DNA of 64,000 nucleotides from Periplaneta americana (taxonomy: Eukaryota > Arthropoda > Insecta > Blattodea > Blattidae): NCBI RefSeq assembly GCF_040183065.1, contig NC_091120.1, positions 191,721,627 to 191,785,626 on the forward strand, read 5' to 3'. Position numbers and translations under genes: made by a program. Every line of letters starts with the position of its first letter. Position 1 is the first letter of the stretch. This document shows positions 32,673 through 43,852 of the stretch, in pieces. The notes under the pieces were generated by a model. That model was not told the origin of the DNA. It worked only from the letters and a program-made list of their open reading frames with translations, and did no database searches.

Positions 32673-33702
32673 GTAATTAAGTTGATAGTTTTATTGTACC
32701 ATAGCTCCGTAACATGAACTCTTTGACGTCACTGAAAGTATGACTGCATCGCAAAGATTTAATCTCTTAATTAAATTTACAGTCGGTAATGTTATTTTTA
32801 TGTTGTGTGAATGAACGTTGTTACGGTATTAATTGGTTTTCAAAGAAATTCTTAAATCCCTTTAGCAGTATGCGTATCGTGATCGGTATGTTTTACACAG
32901 GGCTTAATTTCTAATTTGATTTTTTAATTCAAGTTAATATCAGGAATCCAGTTTTATTGGTTTTATTACGTTACTAACAATGATGTGCAAATGGGCTATC
33001 TAGAATTAGTCGGAATTGTATTACATGTAAATTGAGATTATCTAATTGCGAGTTTTATTGTTTGGATAGGTGAAACCTTTTTGCAGGTGATTGTGTGCGT
33101 ATTATCCAGAGCTGTTATTACTTATCATTGCAAACCGAATATTACCATAGCAACTGATGTGTCATTATGAGTGGATGTATACAGGTTGAGTAAAAAGTAT
33201 GGAACAATGCTTGTAACTGTCTTATTTCTAATTTTATGAAGAAATTATTTATACAAAAGTTGTAGGGTAGCAAAAGTTGGAATATTTTGAATATGTATTC
33301 AAATACTATGATTTTCATTTATAAAGGTTGTGCCAAGGAGTCTGTTTTTGTTTAAATGGTACCACGTACTTATTTCCTCATTTTTAGATTCCCCATGTTT
33401 CATTACGTACAAAATTATATATATATATATTTTTTTTTTTTGGAATTTATAAACTATTGTTTTTTTTAATTACCTCTTTTGTTGACAATGTATGTGTACT
33501 GAATAAAGGGAAATTTTAATGCTTCAGTGCATCAATTTTAGGAGACTTTGGATTAAACAATTGCAGACAAAAGCTGATAGAAACAATTGAATAAAAATAT
33601 TACTATTATTTAAATTTATAATTAAAGAAACACGCGTTGTAAGATAAGCATCATTGAAATTTAACTGCAATAGTAATGCAATACATTGACAATGAATACA
33701 TA
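32673..33702. other. No gene; possible transposon end near 33182
   Basis: AT-rich. ATACAGGTTGAGTAAAAAGT at about 33179 looks like the end of a TA-inserting DNA element, but no partner terminus was found. A short AT/T-run lies at 33416-33440. Confidence 0.35.
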
Positions 33703-33706
33703 TCAC

Positions 33707-33740
<34 letters not shown>

Positions 33741-33832
33741 TTTAGGGATTAGGCCTTTCTATCTATTCCGTCCTCTCAAAGAAATTGGTTCTTCCATCTC
33801 TTCATAGATCTTCCTCTCTCCCTCTTCTTCAG
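33703..33832 (-). mobile_element. LINE 3' end with (GAT)n tail
   Basis: On the minus strand a Lys/Arg/Glu-rich coding end (KKREREEDL-like, then RWKNQFL) runs to ..AGGCCTAATCCCTAAA and then (GAT)n, seen as CAT repeats at 33703-33741. I associate this tail with a LINE 3' terminus; the match is from memory. Confidence 0.45.
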
Positions 33833-34428
33833 GATTTTACTGTATGATCTCTTTGGGAATACGGGAATTTGACAATACATATATTTTTTTTATATTATGC
33901 CTTGTGTTATTGTTTTAACCATTTCTGTTTTTAAATTCTTGCTTATTTATTAAAAAAATTATTTCCATGCATTTCGAAAAGATCACATCTCCAAAGAAAA
34001 AAGCCAGAAGAAATCATATAATATCTTAAATATATATTTATATATTTTTTTCCTTCATATTATATTGTGTTTTCGATCCTAAAATGGTAACTGTGAAGTT
34101 TTGTTGTTCTGGGAATAGCGGTTTAAAATTAAATCAGTGTTTTTAGTTCCTAAATATTTTTACTTTTCAGAGATGCCTACCCTTTTAGAAGTTGCACATT
34201 CAATTAATTATTTTTGTCATTAATTGTAAAAGGATTGAATTTCACGATTATCGTATATCCATATGTAATATTCCATAGATCTTATGATACATCTTATGAA
34301 GGTTAAAATTATTTCGTAACTCGTTTTGTATCGGTTGAATGAATGAATTATTACACAACAAATGGCCAGATATCCTGTGGTAAAGTTACTGTAGTATGAA
34401 AGTGAACAAAAATAATTTATACACAATA
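33833..34428. other. No recognised feature
   Basis: AT-rich; TATTCCATAGATCTT at about 34268 echoes the dispersed phrase at 25.9 and 46.6 kb. Confidence 0.4.
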
Positions 34429-34430
34429 TA

Positions 34431-35131
34431 CAGGGTGTTTCCGAGGTGGTGTTACGAACTTTCAGGGATGATGGCGAAGGACACATGTATCAATTTGAGA
34501 TAAGGAACCCTGGTCCGGAAATGACTGAGTCGAAAGTTATAAGCAAAAATAATTGTGTGGAAATGGAATTGTAATTTGGCACCACGTGCCCTCCTTCCCT
34601 TAACTTTTGGAACAGTCGTGGAAAAATGATATGGGCCGGATGTCTCCTACGTGGGTACTTGCCCCGATACAATCTGTGAGCTTATCTGCTGTTCCCATTG
34701 GCTCATCCGTATTCGAAAATCATGTCTGCTTATTCCGCTCTCGTGTACTCCTCCATTTCACTGGGACTGATCGACTGGACACTGCAACTTGCACACATAC
34801 ACTGCTGTCTACAGACGTGCATATCAGGACCGATCATGTCCGTTACACATTACGCTATCTGCATTGCTTTAGTGTAGTTTCCTGTCCCCATCCCTCAGAC
34901 AGCGCACTGAATGGAATAATGTAAGTACACAACGTATACAACGTCAGATGAATACAGTAAATACATAAATAATGTGTACAGGGGAATAAAATTATTTCAT
35001 TTCCACTGAATTATTTTGCTTGTAACTTTCGACTCGGCAATTTCCGGACCAGGGTTCCTTGTCTCAAATTGATACATGTGCCCTTCGCCATCATCCCTGA
35101 AAGTTTGTAACACCACCTCGGAAACACCCTG
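34431..35131. mobile_element. MITE with ~145-bp inverted repeats (CAGGGTGTTTCCGAGG family)
   Basis: The left end CAGGGTGTTTCCGAGGTGGT and continuing sequence to about 34575 is repeated inverted at about 34985-35131, with TA at 34429-34430 and 35132-35133. The arms are near-identical over about 100 bp (GGGATGATGGCGAAGG.CACATGTATCAATTTGAGA..GGTCCGGAAAT). The centre is G+C-richer and has no recognisable transposase. Short frames in the arms are not genes. Confidence 0.9.
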
Positions 35132-35133
35132 TA

Positions 35134-36478
35134 TATAAAACAGCACAAACACCACCACCACATCAAATACAAAACACAAAATAACACGCCAATAAAGACA
35201 CATGAAAAGCACAATTACAAAACAATAATACAAATTGGTAATTAAATTTTACAAGATTTCTCTGAATTTAATGTCTTTATCGTGATTTTTAATGCCAACA
35301 AAACATATGTGACTGGCAGACATTGTAGGTTAGTGGTTGAAAACGTTCTGCATCGATTGGGTGTATTAAGTATCTGTCGTGCAGAAAATTCAGACTAAAT
35401 GCAAATATGTTTTGACGATGGAGAAGGCAATCGATGCTCTCTTAGTGAAAGATGTTTATTACCCTGCACGTGGAGCTATCCGATGTGCTTTAAGCCACTG
35501 TCGCACGCAGACTCCCTTGGTTACTAGTTGCTACTACCACAGCTACTTTAAAACAAAATGTACGTTGGGCTGTATGGGAAAAGGACGGAGAAAAGAGGGT
35601 TGGGTGGGGTTTGTTTAAAGTGGAATTTACGATTTGGCCGGGGTTGGGGGCGGTGATGCAGGCGGGCGTTCGGGCGGGTTGGCAGACATCCTCCGCCACT
35701 ATCTCTTCGTTAGGAGCAGACGAGAGTATTTCAAGACTAATTTAAAAGAGGAATGAGGGCACGTGCTCCGTGGCTTAAATGCGCAAGTTCGCGTATGAGA
35801 CATGGCCTTCCGGAGCCATAACCGCCTGAATTAGGCCACATTCAATACTCAAATTGGGTCACTGTGGCCAGCGATGTGCCGGCAAAAACAATTGCCGGTA
35901 TTAAGACGGTTTTGAGGGCACGAAACATTGCTGGAACGTTGCCCATAGTTTTGAAGATAGATGACAGAGGATTTCGTGAGATTTTCGGGCCAGCTCTTCT
36001 TTCTGAATTCTTATCCCGGTAAATTAAATTATGTTGAAGTGGGAATTGGAGAAAAATAGTACGAACACTAAGGCACGTAGCAGAATGAGCTTATTTGACT
36101 GAGACGTGTCTAAAGTCTCTGCTGAAAGATCCTGAAGACGAGGAAGGTAAAAGAAGAGAACAAAAAGAAGAAGGAAAACGTTTATGAGAAAGTCCTCCGT
36201 CTGTAGCAGTGATTAGCATGTGTGACGACAAATCGTAGTGCTGCGCATGATTAGGTAGTCTCCGGAGCAGTTGTTTGTACTCTTTCAATCGGAGACCTCC
36301 GATTACCTCCGATTGATGCCGCAACAACTCTCCTATGGGCAAATCAGCAGGTTGTGTATATTCTGTTGCGCAGACGTACACTTTCCTCTGAGCATTCTTT
36401 TAATCGAATCATGTAGTAGTTCGAATACAACAATTTTTTAATAAGTGTGTTTTTTTGTTTATTCTCTGATTTCTTTGT
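35134..36478. other. Unassigned, partly G+C-rich
   Basis: 35440-36000 is noticeably richer in G+C than most of the window. Frames at 35379-35618 (79 codons), 35490-35699 (minus, 69) and 36091-36381 (minus, 96) show no family motif and no splice-consistent partner that I could confirm. This could be unique host DNA or an unlisted element. Confidence 0.35.
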
Positions 36479-36523
36479 CTCCCTCCCTCCCTCCCACCCT
36501 CCCTCTCTCTCTCTCTCTCTCTG
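36479..36523. repeat. (CCCT)n/(CT)n microsatellite
   Basis: Pyrimidine tract CCCTCCCTCCCTCCCACCCT followed by CT dinucleotides. Confidence 0.95.
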
Positions 36524-36853
36524 CTTGAAGTGCTACTTAGTCGACACATTTTTTTCTACATTTGAAATTCATAGCATTTGTGGAAGAGCGTGTTAGTTTT
36601 AGGTTATTAATCAGATTAATGTAATTAATTTAAATTGCGAAATCTACAGCAAAACTAAAAACTGACAATTATTGCAATCGATTTAGTTTAACCTAAAATA
36701 TATGTGTGATGTGAATATGTTGAAGTTTAACCGTTTAAAAATAATAATTTATTGAGGTTGTTCGTTATCATTAACTCTTTTAAACACTTTTACATAATAG
36801 TCATGAATATGTTCTATTAGAACATAGTGTAATACTAATAAGTATATCGTAAC

Positions 36854-36854
<1 letters not shown>

Positions 36855-36890
<36 letters not shown>
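36855..36890. repeat. (AAT)n microsatellite
   Basis: AAT triplets followed by CAGTAATAATG. Confidence 0.95.
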
Positions 36891-36892
<2 letters not shown>

Positions 36893-36909
36893 GTAATAAT
36901 GTGAAAAGT

Positions 36910-37215
36910 TACGAATGGAGATGACAAATGAGGGCGATGGGGAATGTATGTTATGACGAATGTGAGCTGTGACGAATGCGGAGAATTACAAATAAGGATG
37001 TTGAAATGAGGACGATAACGAATATGGACAATGACGAATGTGAGCTTTCACGTATGACGAATGTGACAAATGAAGGCGATGACGTATGTGACAATGACGA
37101 ATGTGATGTGTGACGAATTGGGAATATGACAAATGATGTCAATGACGAATATGGACTAGGATGAAAATGAGCTTTGACGAATGTGAAAGGTGACAATTAA
37201 GGGCGATAGCTAGGG
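36910..37215 (+). repeat. Degenerate minisatellite, GACGAATGTGA motif
   Basis: GACGAATGTGA and variants (TGACGAATGTGAGCT, TGACAAATGA.GGCGAT) recur about ten times at irregular 15-45 bp spacing. The minus-strand 81-codon His/Ser-rich frame is a by-product. A related block lies at 37885-38020. Confidence 0.85.
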
Positions 37216-37884
37216 CCGTGTATTTATGGAGATCGCGAAAATCACGACATAATAAATATACAATAGATTTTTTTACTAATCTTTACGAATTAAGTGATTC
37301 TGATTAATAATATGCGGATAAAACAATCACGAAAAATTGCGAAATAGAATTCTAATAACGAAATATGAACACATTAGCGAATTATTACTATTGCGTCATT
37401 TCATAGCTCATTTCATATTAGAACCTATCAGTTTTTTTTTTTTTTCGGATTTTTTTTTTCACTTGAATTTATTATATATCCAAGTAGGCTACATTACATG
37501 GTATTTCAGATGTACATTAGTGAATTCAAAAGACTGAGAATTCAAAATTTCACTAATAATTCGAAAGTGTTAATTTGAGGGCTGCAAGTTTTTTTTTTTC
37601 CCCCCGTTTTTAATGAATGTGTGTTAAATACAGTCTCAATCCAACAATTATTGTCTATTGGCCATACCGCACCTTTACCAGAATCCAACGAACCTTTATT
37701 GTTAATTATTCGGAAAATAATATTCATACTGAATTAATACTCCAATTCCAAAAACTTGTATTTTCCAAAATTTCCATTAATTTACGCTGAGAGTACATTT
37801 AATCTCCAACAATCTCCGCCGACACCAGTATTAAAAAGCACAAATGATAAAATTAATCTCCATAAATACCTGCCCCTGGCGATA
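37216..37884. other. No recognised feature; poly-T runs
   Basis: T-runs at 37430-37445, 37451-37460 and 37589-37600. No supported feature. Confidence 0.4.
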
Positions 37885-38020
37885 GCATGTGGGCGATAAC
37901 GAATTTGGGCAATGACGAATTTGAGTTTCGACGAATACGAGTTGTTACGAAAATAGATGACAAATATGAGAGCGATGACTTTCGTAGGCGATGATTGTGA
38001 GCTGTGACGAGTGCGTGACA
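37885..38020 (+). repeat. Second block of the GACGAAT minisatellite
   Basis: GGGCGATAACGAATTTGGGC, AATGACGAATTTGAG, ACGAATACGAG, GACAAATATGAGAGCGATGA and GTGAGCTGTGACGAGTGCG repeat the 36.9-37.2 kb motifs. About 670 bp of other sequence separates the blocks. Confidence 0.75.
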
Positions 38021-38313
38021 ATTTTCGTACTCCATAGGACTGAATTAATAAAATGAATGAGTTTAATCTCAAAGTAGGTATAAATACTAATAGTCATTTG
38101 TAAGAAAATGCAGTGCAAAGAAAATTATCATCTCTGACCGGGATAAGCAGTGACCAATATGAGCACAGTGACGAGTTGTCTTTTGCAGCGGGGGGGGGGG
38201 AGGAGAATCTCCCGTATCCTCGTTACAAATTCCACTATAGGCACAGGAGAACTGGGAATTTGAACATACTCGCCTAGAACGTGTTCTCAGCAACCAACAA
38301 AACACTGCATACA
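38021..38313. other. Unassigned spacer with a G-run
   Basis: Contains a 10-base G run near 38192. Nothing else recognised. Confidence 0.4.
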
Positions 38314-39450
38314 GGCTATTCCATCTCAAATCGATCGAAATATAGAGAAAATTGACCTTGCAATTTTTAAATACAATGCAACTTTTTCTGTCCGTAGACA
38401 ACTGTGATACAATGCTTTGTGCAAAGTTTGAGGCATCAGAACTTAATAGTGTTTAAATTAATAATATTTAAATTTATCGTATTTTCATAAAATTAGCAAC
38501 TTTAAACTGTTGTGGCTCCGAAACTCTTTCACCCAATGATCAAAATCATGGTTTATTTTGATGCTGAGAAGTTAAAGTTTATATTGACATGTAAACACTT
38601 TTTCTTACTTTTTATGGAAATGGAGAAATTTAGATCTTTCTTCATTAAGACGCCTTTGGCCACGAAAACATATTTTAAAAATATATAGTTAGATTCCGCT
38701 TTGAAAGTACAAATAAACAAATTTTTTACTGTCGGTATGTTGATAAGAAAGTGTTGAAAATATCAAATAAACAAAATAAATAGTACGCGCGTGAACTAAC
38801 CAGCTGACTGTGAGACGGGAGGTAGTGGAGACAAGCAAGGCCAGGGGACAAACACGTGATGTGTCGTCTAGCAGTCATGGCAGGGCTAGCTATATCACAG
38901 GTTTTCATAAACACAGGAGTAAAATGACGTCCAACGCTGGCTTATCTTCAGCTCTCAGCCAGTGCGTGGGGTACTACGCCGTTCAAGTCTAGGCGTGTGA
39001 AAATAATCTATTTAATACCCTCGAAACTTATTGCCGTACCACTAAGCAAACAATGCCGAATCCCTCTTAATAATGCAAGGTTTTTTCTCAATATTTTTTT
39101 ACATTTTTACAAATGGCCTAAAAGCCTCAAAGTAAGTCAAATCAGATTATCTGTCTGTCTGTGTACAATAAAAATAAGGATTACTTCTTAACATAACCTA
39201 ACAAATGTCAGCTTCAAAATGAGCTCCCGTTCAATGTTCTGCAGTAAATGGTTCCAGAGTTCTGAGCGCTGAAAGAGGCTTGTTTTTATAAAATACGCTA
39301 AATTTGTCGCTCAATAATGCGAAAACCGTTTGACTTTCGGTAGTATATTTTTGAAAGTGCACTCCCCTCAGCACGTTGTGTAAGTAGGGAAAAAATGAGA
39401 GTACAAAAAATGCGAGGTTTTTTTACTGAACGATTTCATATGGAATAGCC
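38314..39450 (+). mobile_element. TIR element GGCTATTCCATCTC, copy 1
   Basis: The left terminus GGCTATTCCATCTCAAATCG is echoed inverted at the right (CATATGGAATAGCC, ending 39450). About the first 350 bp match the minus strand of 57240-58035. No transposase. The 60-64 codon frames inside (38810-38992, 38997-39191) have no motifs. Confidence 0.7.
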
Positions 39451-40133
39451 CATACATTCTCAAGAGTCTCTAATCGCGTCCAAGTTCTGTTGGTTCCGTA
39501 TTTATTTTATACTTCTTCAACACGTTTGAATATCTTCGCGTGCACACTGTGAAGAATGTAAAGATGTTAAAAGGAGAGGAGAAACTCCACATTGATGCAG
39601 GGTCATCTCATATTCTGCGGGAAATGAAATGCAGGGTATAAAGCTGGTGTTCTTCTAAGGAGGCAGGTGAACATTTGTCTTGTGAATATCAGGGTCCTTG
39701 AAGAATGAACACCTTCCTGCGCACCTCGTAAGAACGGTCGGGACGAAATCACGTGCTTTACACTTCCATCTATTATATGACGTAATACAGGATGAGAAAT
39801 AAACACTTGACGGCTTAGAAAATGATGTGTTCACTCATATATAGATCTATGTAATCAATTGTAATTTCATTAATATCGTTATTTTAAAGAATATTCAGTG
39901 ACATTAATGAAATGTTTATGTATTCGTACGAAATAATTACTAATGTAAATTTCAGCTATGTAGAAAGGAATGCAAGGTGTTAACTTAAAATACTTCTTCC
40001 TTTTCCTCACATAAGTATATTTTTTTAACACATTACTTATTTCCAAACCTTTGTGTACAGTGTTACTGAAAAATAAATAACACTATCAGTAGCTTTCCTA
40101 TATTCTGTAAGTTTATGAATAAACTGTATAATA
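39451..40133. other. No recognised feature
   Basis: The minus-strand 67-codon frame at 39603-39806 has no recognisable domain. The rest is AT-rich. Confidence 0.4.
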
Positions 40134-41272
40134 CAGGGACATCATTTTTTTTTACTAACATATCTAATATTAACCTGGCTATACCTTTGAGAATCTCAAA
40201 CAACGTTTTCTACCCCCTTCCACGACTGGAGTTCGAATATACTGGCGTAAAATACAAACAAATCACTTTACTAGGTATAGGAGGGAAGAAAAGTAGTTCA
40301 TCCATTTACGTAAACTAGGAAACATCGCGATTTGGAGTTTGATAATTTTCATTAGGTTTTTGTTTAATCAAAATACAGTACAGTATTAACAATGAGTGTT
40401 TTTACTGACGAACTGAGCTATTCATGCGGACGTATTCCTTATGCAATGTATATTATATTCTCTATAGCACATTAGCGTACAATATAGAGATTGAATTAAG
40501 ATTGAAAAATAATCATAATATGGATATTTAAACACATTTTTTAAAAAAGATGACCGTTCTTTTCGACACAAGGTTCAGTTCTTTTGTGCGTATTATCGCA
40601 CTATAGATTATTGTACCTAATTCCAATTACCAGTTTCGTCCTTCTTACTAGTAACTCATGTTAAAATAATCCTGTACCTACTCTATAAAACAATACTTTA
40701 CGTACTGTAAATTCAATCTTCACTTCTGTTCGATCGAAAAGATAAAATTACTCAGACATGCTATCTACTGTCCGTCCAAGTGGTTTTGTCGCAGGGTCGG
40801 TAGAAAGGGAGGAAATCATGTAACAGTTAATTACTTAACGAGGCTCTTTTATTTAAGTTATTTTAAAGTGTTGTATATTACGTAAACGTCCAATTCCTAA
40901 CAGAAATTAATGTTCTCAGAAAAGTGCTAAGACATCTCAGCCACTACCCTTTACAGAGGTGCGAGCAGAAGCGGGTGGGGTAAACCGGGATGCGATGTAG
41001 ACAGACGGACGACAGTAGCCTATCTGTGCGAAAATGTGATTTAATATTGAAAGCTCTTTCGTCACTGGAAAACGCGAACGTATTTCTGGAACGTACTATA
41101 TTCACTAACTCAGTACTGTTTACTATGACCGTAAGGCGATTCTGACTGCATACGCGGCCATGGTTCTGTGTTGAGGATGGTTGGAAGTTTACTAGTAGAG
41201 GGGGTGGGAGTGAAGTACATTAAAAAACTCAGCTACAAAAAAAATTGAAGTAAAAATAAAATGATGTCCCTG
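40134..41272 (-). mobile_element. ACAGGG-family TIR element, copy 3
   Basis: Inverted relative to copies 1 and 2. CAGGGACATCATTTTTTTTA at the left and AAAATAAAATGATGTCCCTG at the right. The flanking five bases are TAATA and TATAA, an imperfect match to the duplication seen at copy 2. Frames within it are not conserved across copies. Confidence 0.85.
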
Positions 41273-41405
41273 TATAAATTAAAATCGTTAGGTAGTACCT
41301 TAGCGGCAAGCTTTGTATTGGATATACCAATATTTGCACTCATCAGTACTTGTGATGTCAAGCTATGTTGTCATATTTTCGTTGTAAAGTTTATCGATAA
41401 TTACA

Positions 41406-41615
41406 GGTATATTCTGGTCACGAGACATAATCATATACTTTGTCATTTCGGGATTTATTCCCAAATCTATCTCTTTACTTGCTTGAAGTAAAATTTCCGT
41501 GTTTTTCATAATAGTTTGTGGATTTACTCCTAACATATTCGCGTCATCCGCATAGACAAGAAACTGATGTAACTCTTTCAATTTCAAACCCTCTCTGTTA
41601 TCCTGAACTTTCTTA
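41406..41615 (-). pseudogene. RTE LINE fragment spanning the YADD box
   Basis: The minus strand reads KKVQDNREGLKLKELHQFLV, YADDANMLGVNPQTI and [20 protein letters not shown]. Both ends break abruptly in non-LINE sequence, so it is an internal shard without a 3' tail. That is unusual for target-primed insertion. Confidence 0.9.
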
Positions 41616-41639
41616 ATGCTAAGAGACTTAAGGGTATAT

Positions 41640-42110
41640 GTACGTGAATGACCAAAAATTTTATCAGAAAATGCAGACTCTAGATTTCTAAAATTGTATA
41701 AGGAAATGAACTCACAATTGGACAAAAATTACAAGGTACCACAACAAGACTTATTGGAACTTAAATATCTCATAAAAAAAAAGTAAAGGTATCCCCGTAA
41801 CTTGCCATGAAGGCATTTGGGGGGCATGGAGGTAGAGCCCCATGCTTTCCATGACCTCGGCACTAGAATGAGGTGGTGTGGTCGGCACCACGCTCTGACC
41901 GCCTTTTACCCCCGGGAAAGACCCGGTACTCAATTTTATAGGAGGCTGAGTGAACCTCGGGGCCGTTCTGAAAGTTTGGCAACGAGAAAAAATCTTGTTA
42001 CCACCTGGGATCGAACCCCGGACCTTCCAGTCCGCTGCTCTACCAACTGAGCTACCCGGCCGCCTGAATATCTGATAAAAGTATAAAATATGTTAGTAAT
42101 AATAATTTTA
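41640..42110 (-). repeat. Repeat family R1 partial copy, host of a SINE
   Basis: 41660-41766 matches the reverse complement of 44079-44200 (for example CAAAATTACAAGGTACCACA against its counterpart). Sequence after the SINE (TATCTGATAAAAGTATAAAA) continues the same family. See 42916-43143 and 43853-44200 for longer copies. Confidence 0.65.
41778..42066 (-). mobile_element. tRNA-derived SINE, family C, with 14-bp TSD
   Basis: On the minus strand a tRNA-like head (CCGGGTAGCTCAGTTGGTAG, then AGAGCAGCGGACTGGAAGGT and B box GGGGTTCGATCCC) leads a ~220-bp body ending in CTTTACTTTTTTTTT. AATATCTCATAAAA (41764-41777) and AATATCTGATAAAA (42067-42080) flank it, one mismatch in 14. The plus- and minus-strand frames over it are not genes. 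Confidence 0.92.
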
Positions 42111-42197
42111 AGAATTCACTTTTTACTTTAAATTAAATTTTCCAAAATTTGAAAATTTTACACGTATTATTTCAAAACTCCACAATCATTAGAGATA

Positions 42198-42779
42198 CAG
42201 ACGTGGACAAATTATTAACAAAATTGACGATTTTTATGATAATTCTGTTTACAAAATTTGACTTTTCAATTTAAACTACAGTTGACAGTTTTGCATATTT
42301 CCATCATTACAGTAGACAGAAATATGTAAAAATGTCAACTGTAGTTAAAATTGAAGAGTCAAGTTTTGTAAAAATATATAATAAAAATCTTCAATTTAGC
42401 TAATAATTTATAAATTAGCAAAAATGTCAACTGCATTCAAGAGCCAAATTTTGTAAAAATATAAAACAAAAATCTTCAGTTTTGCTAATAATTTGGAAAT
42501 ATCCAAAATGTCAACTGTAGTCCAAATTGAAGAATCGAATTTTGTAAAAATATGCAATAAAAACCTTCAGTTTTGCTAATAATTTGTAAATATGCAAAAA
42601 TATCAAATGTAGTCCAAATTGAAGAGTTAAATTTTGAAAAATGTACAATACAAATCTTCAGTTTGGCTAATTATTTGGAAATACACAAAAATGTCAACTG
42701 TAGTCTAAATTGAAGATTCATATTTTGTAAAAATATATAATAAAAATCTTCAATTTTGCTAATAATTTGTCCACGTCTG
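42198..42779. mobile_element. TIR element whose interior is a ~90-bp tandem array of its own terminus
   Basis: The ends CAGACGTGGACAAATTATTA and TAATAATTTGTCCACGTCTG are inverted, with TA at 42196-42197 and 42780-42781. One left-end unit is followed by about five units of 85-95 bp in the right-end orientation, each with AAAATGTCAACTGTAG, TTTTGTAAAAATAT and ATCTTCA.TTTTGCTAATAA. The element is therefore mostly reiterated subterminal sequence. Confidence 0.85.
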
Positions 42780-42915
42780 TAGAATTGTGAAATGTTGTAC
42801 ACTGATTTAACATGAATTTATGCAAAAGGTAGACTGCAATAATGCCAATATTTTTGAAAATAGAAAAATTAGGTCACAAAACATTATGCAAATTTTAATA
42901 TATATATTATATAGG

Positions 42916-43143
42916 ACAAATAAGAAATTAATTGTATTAAATTAAACAACTCTAAATGTCAGAGTAGTCTACTTTTCAGAAATAAGTGTTTATTACATGC
43001 AGGAAAAATATTAAAGATGTCCGAGAGACCATAACAATGTTATGATTACCAAATGAAGTAACCGCAGAATTTCTTTGTTTTTTTTTTTCATACTCTGATA
43101 AAACTGGTTTGAAAAAAATATTGTTAGTAATGTTTTTTATACC
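42916..43143. repeat. Repeat family R1, left direct copy
   Basis: About 225 bp repeated nearly exactly at 43853-44077 (ACAACTCTAAATGTCAGAGT, AAAGATGTCCGAGAGACCAT, ATACTCTGATAAAACTGGTT). The 43145-43822 element sits between the two copies. Confidence 0.9.
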
Positions 43144-43144
43144 T

Positions 43145-43822
43145 TTATGCTCGACCATGCCGAAATGTACTAATTATACACCTGGTAGCTGTCCTTTAAT
43201 GCATGTAATTAAAGTACACCTACTCATTAAAGTAGGCCTACAGGTCTTCAGCCAATGATAACTCAGCTTACATGTGTTCAGCCAATGACAAGTCAGCTTT
43301 GTACCGTTATAAAACCGCAAGTATCGATTATTCTCGGATATGCAATCTAAAGAGAATTAGCGAAAAGTCACGGAGGCTGGAAATCCAATACTGTCGCAGA
43401 AGGTTATGTTTTGTTACTATAATAATTAGCGTTAATTGCAAATAAATTCAATTTGTCATCTCGTTTTTCAATGTCGAATTCAATAATCAAGGTTATACCA
43501 AGTTTAACGGATTACACAAGGTCAATGACATTATTGTTCCTCGGAAAAAATCAATACTTTCGCGTCTGCGCACATCTCACAATTCACGACCTAGAACAAG
43601 GTCACTTCCGATCTTGTGAGATACAAATAAAATATATACATCTGAATACCGGTAATTTCAAGTTAGAAATATGGTCGAGCATAAAAAGTAGTATGAAACT
43701 CGCCTATAATGGTAATTAAGAAGCTCGTATGAAAATTATGAAACTCGCTTGCGCTCGTTTCTTAAATATCCATACTCGATTCTTAATTACTATCATTATA
43801 GGCTCGTTGCATAATGTACTAT
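43145..43822 (+). mobile_element. TATGCTCGACC repeat with hairpin tail, copy 2 (most complete)
   Basis: TTATGCTCGACCATGCCGAA opens it; ATGGTCGAGCATAAAAAGTA near 43672 is the inverse of the start. A tail then folds on itself (CCTATAATGGTAATTAAGAA.. against ..TTCTTAATTACTATCATTAT), and the copy ends near GCATAATGTACTATTATC. The 88-codon frame 43453-43719 is not preserved in copies 1 and 3. Confidence 0.85.
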
Positions 43823-43852
43823 TATCATATATTTCAGTACAAGGACAAATAA

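Noticed and set aside
34431-35131. Long terminal repeats of an LTR retrotransposon
   Set aside because: The ~145-bp repeats are inverted, not direct, and are flanked by TA, which fits a TIR element.
36091-36381. 96-codon minus-strand frame, possibly part of a transposase or exon
   Set aside because: No catalytic or structural motif could be identified, and nothing upstream continues it.
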